NCBI GenBank assembly: GCA_033763435.1
Contig: JANRKN010000021.1
Coordinates: 1-62,744, forward strand
Length of the DNA: 62,744 nt
From: JANRKN01 sp033763435
Lineage (GTDB): Bacteria > Planctomycetota > Phycisphaerae > Phycisphaerales > UBA1924
Reading direction: 5' to 3'
The position numbers were made by a program, and so were the translations under genes. Shown here piece by piece: positions 24,914 through 33,261 of this stretch. The number at the start of each line of letters is the position of its first letter. The first letter of the stretch is position 1. The notes under the pieces are model-generated. The model was not told where the DNA came from, made no database searches, and was given only the letters and a program-made list of their open reading frames with translations.

Positions 24914-26262
24914 CCGGCGCGCACGTGCTCATCGCGGGCGGGGGCATCGCGGGCATCGCCGCGGCGCTCGACCTCGCGCGCGCGGGCGTCCGCGTCACGC
25001 TCGTCGAAACCCGCAAGAAGCTCGGCGGGCGCGCGACCTCGTTCGTCGATGCGCGCACGGGCGAAACGCTCGACAACTGTCAGCACGTCGCGATGGGCTG
25101 CTGCCCCGCGTACCTGAGCCTGTGCAAGGACCTCGGCGTAGACCATCTACTCACCTGGACCCGCGCGCAGCACTGGCACGAGGCGGGCGGGCGCGTCTCG
25201 GTGCTCAAGCCGGGGCTGCTGCCCGCGCCCGCGCACTTTGCCGAGGCCTTCACGCTCGCACGGTTCCTCACGCTGCGTGAGAAAATCGCCATCGCCCGCG
25301 GCATGCTCGCCCTCCGCGGTGCGACGCCCCTCCGCGGGTTGCTCGCACCAGGCCGAACGTTCTCTGAGGTCCTGCGCGACCTGCGCCAGCCCGAGGGCGC
25401 GGTGCGGAAGTTCTGGCTCCCCGTCATCGTCTCGGCTTGCAACCTGCACCCCGACCGCGCCGACGCGAACCTCGCCGCGAAGGTCTTCCGCGAGGGCTTT
25501 CTTCGCTCCGCGCGCGATACCGAGATCGGCGTCTCGTCGGTGCCGCTCGTCCGGCTCTACGACGCGGCGTTCGACCTCATCCAGGCCCGCGGCGGAACCG
25601 TCATCCTCGGCGCGAGCGTCGAGCGTCTCACGCCCACATCGCTCGCGCTCTCGCGCGCGGAGGGCGACGCGCTCCTCACCGCCGACGCCGTCGTCTGCGC
25701 CCTGCCCTGCGAGCGCGTGCCGGGCGTGGTCGATCCCGCGTTCCACGATGAGCGCTTCGCGGCCATCGCCCAGACCGAGTTCAGCCCGATCCTGGGCGTG
25801 CATCTCTTCTTCGATCGGCCTGTGCTCAGCACGCCCCACGCGGTGCTGGTCGATCGTCCGACTCAGTGGATCTTCCGCAAGGACGATCAGGGCGCGCGGC
25901 TCCACGCGGTGATCTCCGCCGCCGACGATTGGATGCCCCTGACCGAGGACCAGATCGCCTCGCGCGTGCTCGACGACCTGGCCGCGTGCGTGCCCGCGTC
26001 GCGCGGCGCAAAGCTCGTCTCCGTGCGCGCCGTGAAGGAAAAACGCGCGACCTTCGCCGCGACGCCCGCGTTCCAGGCCTCGCGCCCGGCGACGGTTCGC
26101 GCTGATGGCGGTGGCGTGATCCTCGCGGGCGATTACATCGTGCCCACGGGCGATCCGGACCTGATCCCCTGGCCCGCGACGATGGAAGGCGCAACGCGCT
26201 CGGGCCAGGCCGCGGCACGGGAAGCGCTCCGCAGGCTCCACGCCCCGCCCCCCGCCCGGTAG
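24910..26262 (+). CDS. hpnE: Hydroxysqualene dehydroxylase HpnE
   Basis: A 450-aa FAD-dependent amine-oxidase-fold protein that reduces hydroxysqualene to squalene, which feeds hopanoid or sterol synthesis. The N-terminal dinucleotide site is VLIAGGGIAGIAAALDLARA, followed by LVETRKKLGGRATSF, and DNCQHVAMGCCP, which is typical of HpnE rather than phytoene desaturase. The C-terminal FAD contact is VILAGDYIVPTGDP...TMEGATRSG. The squalene-hopene cyclase is not in this window. It is translationally coupled to hpnD. Confidence 0.92.
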   Translation: MTGAHVLIAGGGIAGIAAALDLARAGVRVTLVETRKKLGGRATSFVDARTGETLDNCQHVAMGCCPAYLSLCKDLGVDHLLTWTRAQHWHEAGGRVSVLKPGLLPAPAHFAEAFTLARFLTLREKIAIARGMLALRGATPLRGLLAPGRTFSEVLRDLRQPEGAVRKFWLPVIVSACNLHPDRADANLAAKVFREGFLRSARDTEIGVSSVPLVRLYDAAFDLIQARGGTVILGASVERLTPTSLALSRAEGDALLTADAVVCALPCERVPGVVDPAFHDERFAAIAQTEFSPILGVHLFFDRPVLSTPHAVLVDRPTQWIFRKDDQGARLHAVISAADDWMPLTEDQIASRVLDDLAACVPASRGAKLVSVRAVKEKRATFAATPAFQASRPATVRADGGGVILAGDYIVPTGDPDLIPWPATMEGATRSGQAAAREALRRLHAPPPAR

Positions 26263-26286
26263 CCTTCCCGCACTACCCTGTCGGCC

Positions 26287-27540
26287 ATGAGCGACCTCTC
26301 GAAGCCGACGTTCCGCCCGGGCCTGATGCTGCTTGCCGCGCCGCTGCTGATGCTCGCCGCGCCCCTCAGCGCCCTTCAGCCCGCGGCCAAGGCCCCGCCC
26401 GCGCCCGAAGCCGTCGCCGGTCACGCGCCCACCGGCCCCGCGCACGATCCCTACAACCTCCGCCGCTTCGGCATCGCGGAGCCCAAAGCCAAAGCCCCCG
26501 GCGCGATCCGTCTCGCGACCTACAACGTCGCGAATCTCTTCGACGACAAGGACGACCCGAACCTCTCGGGCGAGGATGACGACCTTCCGAGCCGCAAGCC
26601 CCAGGAAGAGCTCGACGCCCTTGCGCTGACGATCAAGCGCCTCGATGCCGACGTGCTCTGCCTGCAGGAGATCGAGTCGTACGACACGCTGATCTGGTTC
26701 CGCGACACGTATCTCAAGGGTCTGGGCTACGAGCACGTGGTCTCGATCGACGCGGGCGATTCCCGTGGCATCGAGAACGCCGTGCTCTCGCGCGTGCCGA
26801 TCGTGGACAAGGAAGTCTGGGTCCACCGTGCGCTCAAGGGTGCGCACCCGGCCACGCTCCGCAACCGCCCGAACGAGTTCGCCGGCCGGCCCCTGACCTT
26901 CCACCGCACGCCGCTGCGCGTCGATCTCGAGGCGCCCGCGGTCGAGGGCCAGCCCGCGTTCACGTTCTCGGTGTTCGTGGTGCACAACAAGTCCGGGCGC
27001 GACTTCAACTACTGGCGCGAGGCCGAGGCGCAGGGCCTCGCCGACCTGCTGGCCGAGTTCCGTAAGGCCAACCCCGACGCGGCGCTCGCGGTGCTGGGCG
27101 ACTTCAACGCCGAGCCGGATGCCAAGAGCGTCCAGACCCTCACGGGCGCCGGGCTTGAGGATCTCTTTGCCGACGTTCACACCAAGGGCCAGAAGCTCGC
27201 CCCCGAGTTTGTCACGCACGAGTCCGGCCGGGCGATCGACCAGATCCTGCTCTCCCCGGCGCTCAAGGCCCGGGTTGTGCCCGAGTCTCGGTTCGTCCTC
27301 GGAACGCCCGCGCGGCCCGAGGGTGTCGACTACCGGCGGGTGCCCCTCCCGCCCGGCGCGCCCAGCGACCACTATCCGGTCGCCGTCGACCTCAAGGGCC
27401 CGGCGTTCGGAGCTTCGGGGAATGCCCCTGAAAAGGATGCGAAGGCGGATCGGAAGTCCCCGACGGAACGTGAAGACAGCGTAAAGAAGGGTGGGGAGGC
27501 TGTCGGAAACTCCAAGGAATCCCCAAAGTCCGGCGACTGA
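26287..27540 (+). CDS. Exported endonuclease/exonuclease/phosphatase-family protein
   Basis: A 417-aa protein. An N-terminal hydrophobic stretch (LMLLAAPLLMLAAPLSAL) looks like a signal peptide. The EEP fold is visible: LATYNVANLFDD, LCLQEIES with the metal-binding Glu, VVHNKSGRDFNYWR, VLGDFNAEPD, and the final SDHYPVAV His motif. The family includes sphingomyelinase-, nuclease- and phosphoesterase-type enzymes. The Lys/Glu-rich tail after residue 380 is disordered. It follows hpnE by 24 nt and may be co-transcribed. Substrate is unknown; a membrane-lipid or extracellular DNA phosphoesterase is plausible. Confidence 0.8.
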   Translation: MSDLSKPTFRPGLMLLAAPLLMLAAPLSALQPAAKAPPAPEAVAGHAPTGPAHDPYNLRRFGIAEPKAKAPGAIRLATYNVANLFDDKDDPNLSGEDDDLPSRKPQEELDALALTIKRLDADVLCLQEIESYDTLIWFRDTYLKGLGYEHVVSIDAGDSRGIENAVLSRVPIVDKEVWVHRALKGAHPATLRNRPNEFAGRPLTFHRTPLRVDLEAPAVEGQPAFTFSVFVVHNKSGRDFNYWREAEAQGLADLLAEFRKANPDAALAVLGDFNAEPDAKSVQTLTGAGLEDLFADVHTKGQKLAPEFVTHESGRAIDQILLSPALKARVVPESRFVLGTPARPEGVDYRRVPLPPGAPSDHYPVAVDLKGPAFGASGNAPEKDAKADRKSPTEREDSVKKGGEAVGNSKESPKSGD

Positions 27541-27795
27541 AATGTTTGTGTTCCTGCCGGTGGCTCGGTCGGCGGGTAAACTTCGGCCTCTCGGTCGGAT
27601 CCTCCATCAAGGCCGCGTTCTCGGGCCTTGCCTCTCTGCCCTCGAACAACCTTCACCCCTGTCGCAGCAGCCCTTCCGGACTCTTCCGCCATCGGTCCAG
27701 CGACGCCGAAGCATCTTCACACTTCGAACCGCCGTGTCGACGAAGCGTTGCCCGACTCCGCGGCCCTTGCCGGCCCGCACAGGAGCTGAAGCTCG

Positions 27796-28173
27796 ATGAA
27801 GATCGAAGGCCTCAAACCCTGGCACATCGTTCTGTTCGTCGTGGCGGTCGGAGGACTCGCCGCGGGGATCGTGTACTCGCTCGGCGGCGACACTCGCCCC
27901 GCGATGACCCGTGAGCGGTTGCTGATCGACATGACGACGGGCGAGCTGTTCCGGATGTCGACGGTCGACCGCACGCTGATCCCACCGGAAGTGAATCCGA
28001 CGACCAAGAAGGCGACCTTGATGCCTGTCGAGCAGGCCGACGGACAGTGGGTGATTCCCGCGCAGTTCCGCCGGGAGGAGAATTTCAAGGCCGTCGAGGG
28101 CACGATCAGTGTCTGGGTGGATGAACGTGGTGGCGTGGTGAAGCCCAGCAGCAGCGAGATCCGACCGCTGTGA
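27796..28173 (+). CDS. Small single-pass membrane protein of unknown function
   Basis: A 125-aa protein starting MKIEGLKPWHIVLFVVAVGG behind an AGGAG site 10 nt upstream. One membrane helix at residues 10-30 is followed by a soluble extracytoplasmic part that begins RPAMTRERLLIDMTTGELF. No family is recognised. It is 47 nt upstream of a prepilin-like gene on the same strand, and both may be exported together. The 255 nt before it show no gene. Confidence 0.7.
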   Translation: MKIEGLKPWHIVLFVVAVGGLAAGIVYSLGGDTRPAMTRERLLIDMTTGELFRMSTVDRTLIPPEVNPTTKKATLMPVEQADGQWVIPAQFRREENFKAVEGTISVWVDERGGVVKPSSSEIRPL

Positions 28174-28220
28174 CCGAGATCTGCGAGAGTCCCGTTCACG
28201 TTTCAAGGAGCATCAGTCTC

Positions 28221-29249
28221 ATGGCCCGCAACCCCCGAGCCTTTACGCTGATCGAGCTGCTGGTGGTGATCGCGATCATCGCGCTGCTGATCGGCATTCT
28301 GCTGCCGTCGCTGGGCGCGGCCCGCAACGTCGCTCGCCAGCTCGTCTCGTCGACGACCATCCGCAGCCTGGGCCAGGGCCAGGCGCAGTACAGCACCGAC
28401 AACCGCGAGTTCTTCGCGGGCCCCAACACTTCGGGCGCGTTCTACCAGGCCCAGCAGTTCGTTCCGGTGTTCCGCAACAACTCGAACCTGCTGCTGGGAA
28501 CCACCTCGTCGAGCACGCCGACGATGATCTGGGACTGGATCTCGCCGTCGATCGGCGAGGGCGCCGCGCTGTCGGCGAACCGCGGCCAGCGCTACTGGGA
28601 CATCTTCAATCGTCTCGGCTCGCCCGTGATCCGCGACGTTTATGACACGTTCTTCAGCCGACCCGCCGACATCGCCGACTTCAACACTGTGCTCCAGAAC
28701 AAGGGCCGCTACAAGGTTGCGTCGTATCTGACGCCTGCCAACTTCCATGTGCTGCCGTTCACCAACAGCAGTCGCGTTCCGCTTCCTGCGAACGTTGGCC
28801 GTGGGACGTACACCCATCAGAATTTCGGTACCCCGACGCAGACGCGCTTGGGCTACTTCCCGCGCATCGACGCTATCGGCGGCACGGCGAGCAACAAGGT
28901 GTTCATCATGTCCGGCTCGCGCTACCTCGACAGCTCGGGACTGGACTTTGATCCGAATCCGAGCGGGCTGTGGGGCTCGTTCGCTGATCCGGGGCCGATT
29001 TTCCACGACTCGACCGCGTTCGGGCGTGGGCCGAGCACGCCCGGAGGTTCGGGCGAAGCGGCGAAGCTCGCGTTCCGCTACAACGGCAAGATGCTGACCG
29101 GCCGCTTCGATGGCTCCGGCAAGCTCATCACGAAGGAAGAGGCGTACACCGACGCCTCCCTCTGGGCGCCCGGTGGGTCGACGTTCACGGGCGGCTCGGC
29201 GACGCCGGAGGCGACCGCGAAGTATCGCAACGGCGACATCATCCCGTAA
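28221..29249 (+). CDS. Prepilin-type N-terminal cleavage/methylation domain protein
   Basis: A 342-aa protein starting MARNPRAFTLIELLVVIAII behind an AAGGAG site. Cleavage would be before Phe8. The helix ends ILLPSLGAARNVARQL. The secreted part is Asn/Ser/Thr- and Gly-rich and shares its general layout with the protein at 7334-8284, including a stretch of about 90 residues after the helix that starts STTIRSLGQGQ in the same way as the NIRSMIQG of the other. They are probably distant paralogues. A strong terminator follows. Confidence 0.85.
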   Translation: MARNPRAFTLIELLVVIAIIALLIGILLPSLGAARNVARQLVSSTTIRSLGQGQAQYSTDNREFFAGPNTSGAFYQAQQFVPVFRNNSNLLLGTTSSSTPTMIWDWISPSIGEGAALSANRGQRYWDIFNRLGSPVIRDVYDTFFSRPADIADFNTVLQNKGRYKVASYLTPANFHVLPFTNSSRVPLPANVGRGTYTHQNFGTPTQTRLGYFPRIDAIGGTASNKVFIMSGSRYLDSSGLDFDPNPSGLWGSFADPGPIFHDSTAFGRGPSTPGGSGEAAKLAFRYNGKMLTGRFDGSGKLITKEEAYTDASLWAPGGSTFTGGSATPEATAKYRNGDIIP

Positions 29250-29277
29250 GACTGTCGCTGACTTGAGAACGATCCCC

Positions 29278-29305
29278 AAAGGCCCGCTTCTGCGGGCCTT
29301 TTTCG
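29278..29305 (+). terminator. Intrinsic terminator after the prepilin-like gene
   Basis: AAAGGCCCGC at 29278-29287 pairs with GCGGGCCTTT at 29292-29301 around TTCT and runs into more T residues. It is 28 nt past the stop at 29249. Confidence 0.9.
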
Positions 29306-29344
29306 TGCGCGGCACTCGACGGGCCGCGGGTGTGCCAACGACAA

Positions 29345-29373
29345 CGGCCCGGCGAGGGACTCTCACCGGGCCG
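29345..29373 (-). terminator. Possible terminator downstream of frr
   Basis: CGGCCCGG (29345-29352) and CCGGGCCG (29366-29373) form an 8-bp stem 39 nt after the frr stop. The T-tract is weak on the minus strand (TTGTCGTTG), so this may only be a 3' hairpin. Confidence 0.5.
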
Positions 29374-29412
29374 CGGCATGCGTCGGAATGAGCACCGTTC
29401 TTCGGCGCTGCG

Positions 29413-29982
29413 TCAGAGCGTCGTGATGTCCTTGGTCTTGTCGGCGACGAGCTTGTCGACCTCTTCCTCGAACTTCTTGAGCAGCGTCTGGATCTCTTCC
29501 TTCAGGGTTTCGATCTCATCCTCGGGGAAGTGGGCGCCGGGCTGCTTGTTCAGGCCGTCGGCGTGCTTGTTCGCGTCGCGCCGAACGTTCCGCACCGCGA
29601 TCTTCTGCTCTTCGCCGAGCTTCTTGACCTTGGCCGAGAGCTGCTGGCGGCGTTCGGCGCTGAGCGGCGGAACCATGATCCGCATCTGCTTGCCCTCGGT
29701 CTGAGGGTTGAAGCCCAGGCCCGCCTGCTCGATCGCGTGCTTGATCGCGCTCATCGCGCCCTGGTCAAAGGGCTTGATGAGGATCTGCGTGGGCTCAGGG
29801 CAGGAGATCGCGGCGAGGCTCTTGAGGTCGGTCATCGAGCCGTAGTAGTCGACCTTGACCATCTCAACCATCGCGGGCGAGGCCCGGCCCGTGCGGATGC
29901 CGCGGAACTCGCTCTTGAGATAGTCCACGGCCTTGGTCATCGCCTCTTCGGACTCAAGCAGGATCGTGTCCGGATCCATCAT
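29413..29982 (-). CDS. frr: Ribosome recycling factor
   Basis: RRF acts with EF-G to split the ribosome after termination. The 189-aa protein has the normal length and blocks: LKSEFRGIRTGRASPAMVE, VDYYGSMTDLKSLA, FDQGAMSAIKHAIEQAGLG, MRIMVPPLSAERRQQL, and KVKKLGEEQKIAVRNVRRD shown in part, with the long three-helix stalk. The start has a GGAG site 8 nt upstream, and the next codon is also ATG. It is 109 nt downstream of pyrH, the classical pyrH-frr order. Confidence 0.97.
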   Translation of the reverse strand: MMDPDTILLESEEAMTKAVDYLKSEFRGIRTGRASPAMVEMVKVDYYGSMTDLKSLAAISCPEPTQILIKPFDQGAMSAIKHAIEQAGLGFNPQTEGKQMRIMVPPLSAERRQQLSAKVKKLGEEQKIAVRNVRRDANKHADGLNKQPGAHFPEDEIETLKEEIQTLLKKFEEEVDKLVADKTKDITTL

Positions 29983-30091
29983 GATTCGTTCTCCAAGCCC
30001 ACCCCGCCCAAGCCCACCCGAAACACCCCCGGCCGCGTTTCCCCCGATTGGCTATTCGCGACTCACGACTCGCGGGGGTGCATTCTACCTC

Positions 30092-30883
30092 TCACACGGT
30101 GATGAGCGTGCCGACGTCCTCGCCGCGGACGACGCGGGCGATGTTGCCGGGCTTGATGAAGTCGAAGACGAGGACGGGGACCTTGTGCTCCTGGCACATA
30201 GCCAGGGCGGTCATGTCCATGACCTTGAGCTGCTTGCCGAGGGCTTCGGAGAAGGTGAGCTTGGTGTAGCGGGTGGCGGTGGGGTCTTTCTTGGGGTCGG
30301 CGGTGTAGACGCCGTCGACCTTGGTGGCTTTGAGCAGCACCTGACACTCGAGCTCGGTGCTGCGGAGGGCGGCACAGGTGTCGGTGGTGAAGAACGGGTT
30401 GCCGGTGCCCGCGGCGAGGATCACCACGCGCCCCTTGTCGAGGTGGCGGATCGCCCGCCCGCGGATGAAGGGCTCCGCGACCGCCCGCATCTCGATCGCG
30501 CTCATCGCCCGGCATTCGACGCCCAGGGCGGTGAGCTTTTCCTTGAGGGCGAGCGCATTGATGACCGTGCCGAGCATGCCCATCTGGTCGGCCGTGGCTT
30601 GGTGGATGTGGCCCGAGGCGGCGAGCTGGGCGCCTCGGATGATGTTCCCGCCTCCGACGACGATGGCGATCTGGGCGCCCAGGCCCGCGGCGGCCTGAAC
30701 CTCGCGGGCGATCTCGTTGAGCTCTTCGCCGTCGATTCCGAAGCCGCCGGGCTTGCAGAACGACTCGCCCGAGAGCTTGAGCAGCAGACGCTTGTAGGGG
30801 GATCGGCCCCCGTTGCCTGAAGTGCCCGCGGGGCTGAGCAGGGGGCCGGCGATGGAGTGGGAACGGCGGGTGGTGGGGCTCAT
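30092..30883 (-). CDS. pyrH: Uridylate kinase PyrH
   Basis: PyrH phosphorylates UMP to UDP, and in many bacteria it is a GTP-activated hexamer. The 263-aa protein has KRLLLKLSGESF, AIVVGGGNIIRG, ADQMGMLGTVINALALKE shown in part, GTGNPFFTTDT and FSEALGKQLKVMDMTAL. The N-terminal 28 residues (Ser/Gly/Arg-rich) are an extension not seen in the family, and a shorter start may be used, but there is no other ATG near. The region between this start and the VWA operon at 31049 is a divergent promoter zone. Confidence 0.95.
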   Translation of the reverse strand: MSPTTRRSHSIAGPLLSPAGTSGNGGRSPYKRLLLKLSGESFCKPGGFGIDGEELNEIAREVQAAAGLGAQIAIVVGGGNIIRGAQLAASGHIHQATADQMGMLGTVINALALKEKLTALGVECRAMSAIEMRAVAEPFIRGRAIRHLDKGRVVILAAGTGNPFFTTDTCAALRSTELECQVLLKATKVDGVYTADPKKDPTATRYTKLTFSEALGKQLKVMDMTALAMCQEHKVPVLVFDFIKPGNIARVVRGEDVGTLITV

Positions 30884-31048
30884 CGGGCCGATTGAAAGCC
30901 CGCGGCGGGCGGAATTCCAGTTTCGGGGCGAAGTTGGGGCAAGGCGGGGGTGAAAATCGTGCCGACGCGAAACCTCGACGCGGGTCGGGCGTTCTACTCG
31001 GTTGGTGATAGGCTCTGGGCGGGAATAGGCGGGCGCAGGGACGGGCGC

Positions 31049-32038
31049 ATGACGCAGCAGGTCGGGAGCGACATCTCCGTGCGGGTGGGTAAGCCGGCGC
31101 TGGCCGATCGGCTGTGGGCGTCGATGACGCGCGGCGGGGGCCTTGGGCTCACGGTGTCGCTGTTCATCCACGCGACGCTGCTGATCCTGGCGGGCTTGAT
31201 TACGTGGGGCGCGGGGCCGGGCTCGGGCACGGGCGAAGGGGCTGGGCGCGGGCCGGGCGAGCTGGAGATGGGGATCGCCGCGGGCCCGGGGCTCTCGGGA
31301 CCGCTGGGGGGTGTGCCGGAGATTACCACGCCGGGCGTGGCGGACGCGATGGCAAGCGATGCGAGCGCGACCTCGGCGATGTCGGGACCGGCGCTGGACG
31401 CGCCGAGCATCGATGGGGTTGATGACGGCACGGGTGTCGCGATCGACGTCGGGGGCGCGGTGGGCGGCGGCGGGCTCGCGGGTGGGATTTCGGGCGGTAT
31501 GGGCGGGGGCGGCGGCGGTGGGGGCGCGTCATTCTTCGGGCTCGAGGCGGTCGGCAATCGGTTCGTGTACGTGATCGACGTCTCGGGGTCGATGGCCTCG
31601 GGCGGGCGGATTGAGGCCGCGAAGGCCGAGCTGCTCAAGAGCATCGAGGCGCTGAGCGAGAACTCGCAGTTCGTGGTGATTCTGTTTTCGAACGACGCCA
31701 AGCCCCTGGGCGAGAAGGCGACGTGGACGGAAGCGACCGCGAGCGGCAAGCGCTGGGCCCGGCGCGCGATTCAGGAAGTGCAGTCTGAGGGCGGCACGTA
31801 CCCCGCGGGCGCGTTCAAGATGGGGCTCGAAGTTGAGCCCGCGCCCGACGCGGTGTATCTGATGACCGACGGCGATTTTCCCGACAGCGAGATGGAAGCG
31901 ATTCTCGAGGCCAACCGGCGTCGGCGGGTGCCGGTGCACGCGATCTGCTTTATCGAACGCACGGGCGAGGAGCGGATGAGGCGGATTGCGCGGACGTCGG
32001 GCGGGACGTACGTGTTCGTCGCGGGGGCGGGGCCGTGA
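31049..32038 (+). CDS. VWA-domain protein with single membrane anchor, first gene of a five-gene operon
   Basis: A 329-aa protein starting at ATG 31049. A membrane helix (residues 32-53, TVSLFIHATLLILAGLITW) is close to that of TonB/TolA-like anchors. Residues 55-160 are Gly/Ala-rich and low in complexity. The VWA domain runs 170-325. It has an intact MIDAS: DVSGSMAS (Asp177, Ser179, Ser181), Thr250 in SEGGTYPAG, and MTDGDFPD. The VWA domain would lie outside the cytoplasm. The last bases overlap the next start (GTGA). It resembles other VWA proteins of planctomycetes, but no partner is known for it. Confidence 0.82.
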   Translation: MTQQVGSDISVRVGKPALADRLWASMTRGGGLGLTVSLFIHATLLILAGLITWGAGPGSGTGEGAGRGPGELEMGIAAGPGLSGPLGGVPEITTPGVADAMASDASATSAMSGPALDAPSIDGVDDGTGVAIDVGGAVGGGGLAGGISGGMGGGGGGGGASFFGLEAVGNRFVYVIDVSGSMASGGRIEAAKAELLKSIEALSENSQFVVILFSNDAKPLGEKATWTEATASGKRWARRAIQEVQSEGGTYPAGAFKMGLEVEPAPDAVYLMTDGDFPDSEMEAILEANRRRRVPVHAICFIERTGEERMRRIARTSGGTYVFVAGAGP

Positions 32039-33261
32039 GCGTGCGAGTGGGCGCCGTGTTGCTTGTGCTGCTGACGTGCGCGGGCGGCGTGCGTGCGCAG
32101 GACGTTGTGCTGCGCGGGCAGGGTGAGCCGCCGCGGGGCGAGGTCGTGCGAGTCGATCGCGCGGGTGTGGTGGTCAGGCCGATCGCTGAGGCGGGGACGG
32201 ACCCGGCGGTCGCGCCCGCGGAGGTGATTGTGCCGCTGGACCGCGTGCGGACGGTGCTGGGCGCGCGGCGGGGCGAGTGGGACGCGCTGGAGCCGCTCGC
32301 GAGTGCGCTCTGGCGCGCGCAGACGCGGATCGACCGCGACGATGTCGTGGGCGCGCAGGTCGTGATCGAACGCTGGGGCGAGAAGTTCGCCGAGCTCTCG
32401 GGGCCCTCGGCAGCCGCGGCGGCGCGGCTGGAGCTTCGGCTCGCGCTGCAGGTCGAATTGCCGGGCAGCGGCGTCCGCGCGGCGCAGGCTTGGGCCCGCG
32501 CGCTCGACGCGGCGGACTCGGCGCGTGAGGGGCCGCGGTGGTTTGTGCCGGCCTCGGACCTGACCGAGGGGATGATCGACGCGGCGACGGGCCTCTCGCC
32601 CGTGGTGCCGCCGTTCTGGCTCGACACGCCCGCGACCCGCGCAGCGCTCGAATCCGTCGAGCGCTCGGCGCCCACGCTGGGGGCGCGTGCGGGCGCGCTG
32701 CGTGAGTGGTTTCTGCTCGCGGCGAAGATCGATCTCGGTCAGAAGGTCACGCTGCCAGCGCTGCCGGAACCTGTCGAGCCTGCGCTCGCGCTGGTCGCGG
32801 ATCTTGTTCGCGCGCGGAGCGACGACGGTGCGCAGCGCGCCGAGGCGCGCGCGAGGCTCGAGAGCCGGCTGATCCGCAAGCCCGCCGAATGGGAGCGCGC
32901 GTGGATCTGGCTGGGCCTGGGGCGGTCGCTGCTGCGCGAGGGCGAGCGCGAACAGAAGCTGCGGGGCGTGGGGTACCTGCTGCGGGTGCCAGCCTCGGGC
33001 GGATGGGCGAATCTCGCGGCGATCGCGCGTGCGGACGCGGCGGTGGCCCTCGCGGCTTTGAACTTGCCGAGGGAGGCGGGGGTGGTCAAGGGCGAGCTCG
33101 AGCGCGACGACGCGCTGGGGAGCGCGCTCGCGCTGGCGGTGCCCGCGCTGAGGCCGATTGTCGCGCTGAGCAGGCCCGCGGCGACGAACGTCGAAACGCC
33201 GCAGACCGCCGAGGAGACGTCTGAGGCGCAGGAAAGGAAGTCGCCGGAGGCGCCGCGATGA
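32035..33261 (+). CDS. Exported protein of unknown function, second gene of the VWA operon
   Basis: A 408-aa protein starting at GTG 32035, which overlaps the VWA stop. The signal peptide (VGAVLLVLLTCAGGVRAQ) ends in RAQ. A beta-rich part (VVLRGQGEPPRGEVVRVDRA) looks like a small SH3-like module. After that the chain is mostly helical with alternating R/E and A residues (ARLESRLIRKPAEWERAW, WANLAAIARADAAVAL), as in TPR-like folds. It is periplasmic. No family is recognised. It overlaps the next gene by 4 nt. Confidence 0.75.
   Translation: MSVRVGAVLLVLLTCAGGVRAQDVVLRGQGEPPRGEVVRVDRAGVVVRPIAEAGTDPAVAPAEVIVPLDRVRTVLGARRGEWDALEPLASALWRAQTRIDRDDVVGAQVVIERWGEKFAELSGPSAAAAARLELRLALQVELPGSGVRAAQAWARALDAADSAREGPRWFVPASDLTEGMIDAATGLSPVVPPFWLDTPATRAALESVERSAPTLGARAGALREWFLLAAKIDLGQKVTLPALPEPVEPALALVADLVRARSDDGAQRAEARARLESRLIRKPAEWERAWIWLGLGRSLLREGEREQKLRGVGYLLRVPASGGWANLAAIARADAAVALAALNLPREAGVVKGELERDDALGSALALAVPALRPIVALSRPAATNVETPQTAEETSEAQERKSPEAPR

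Noticed and set aside
25147..27372. A 741-codon open frame antisense to hpnE and the EEP gene
   Set aside because: It crosses two clear genes on the other strand and has only Arg/Glu/Val-rich sequence.
27541..27795. Possible tRNA or small RNA in the gap before the small membrane protein
   Set aside because: No TPsiC-arm sequence or clover-leaf pairing was found by eye.
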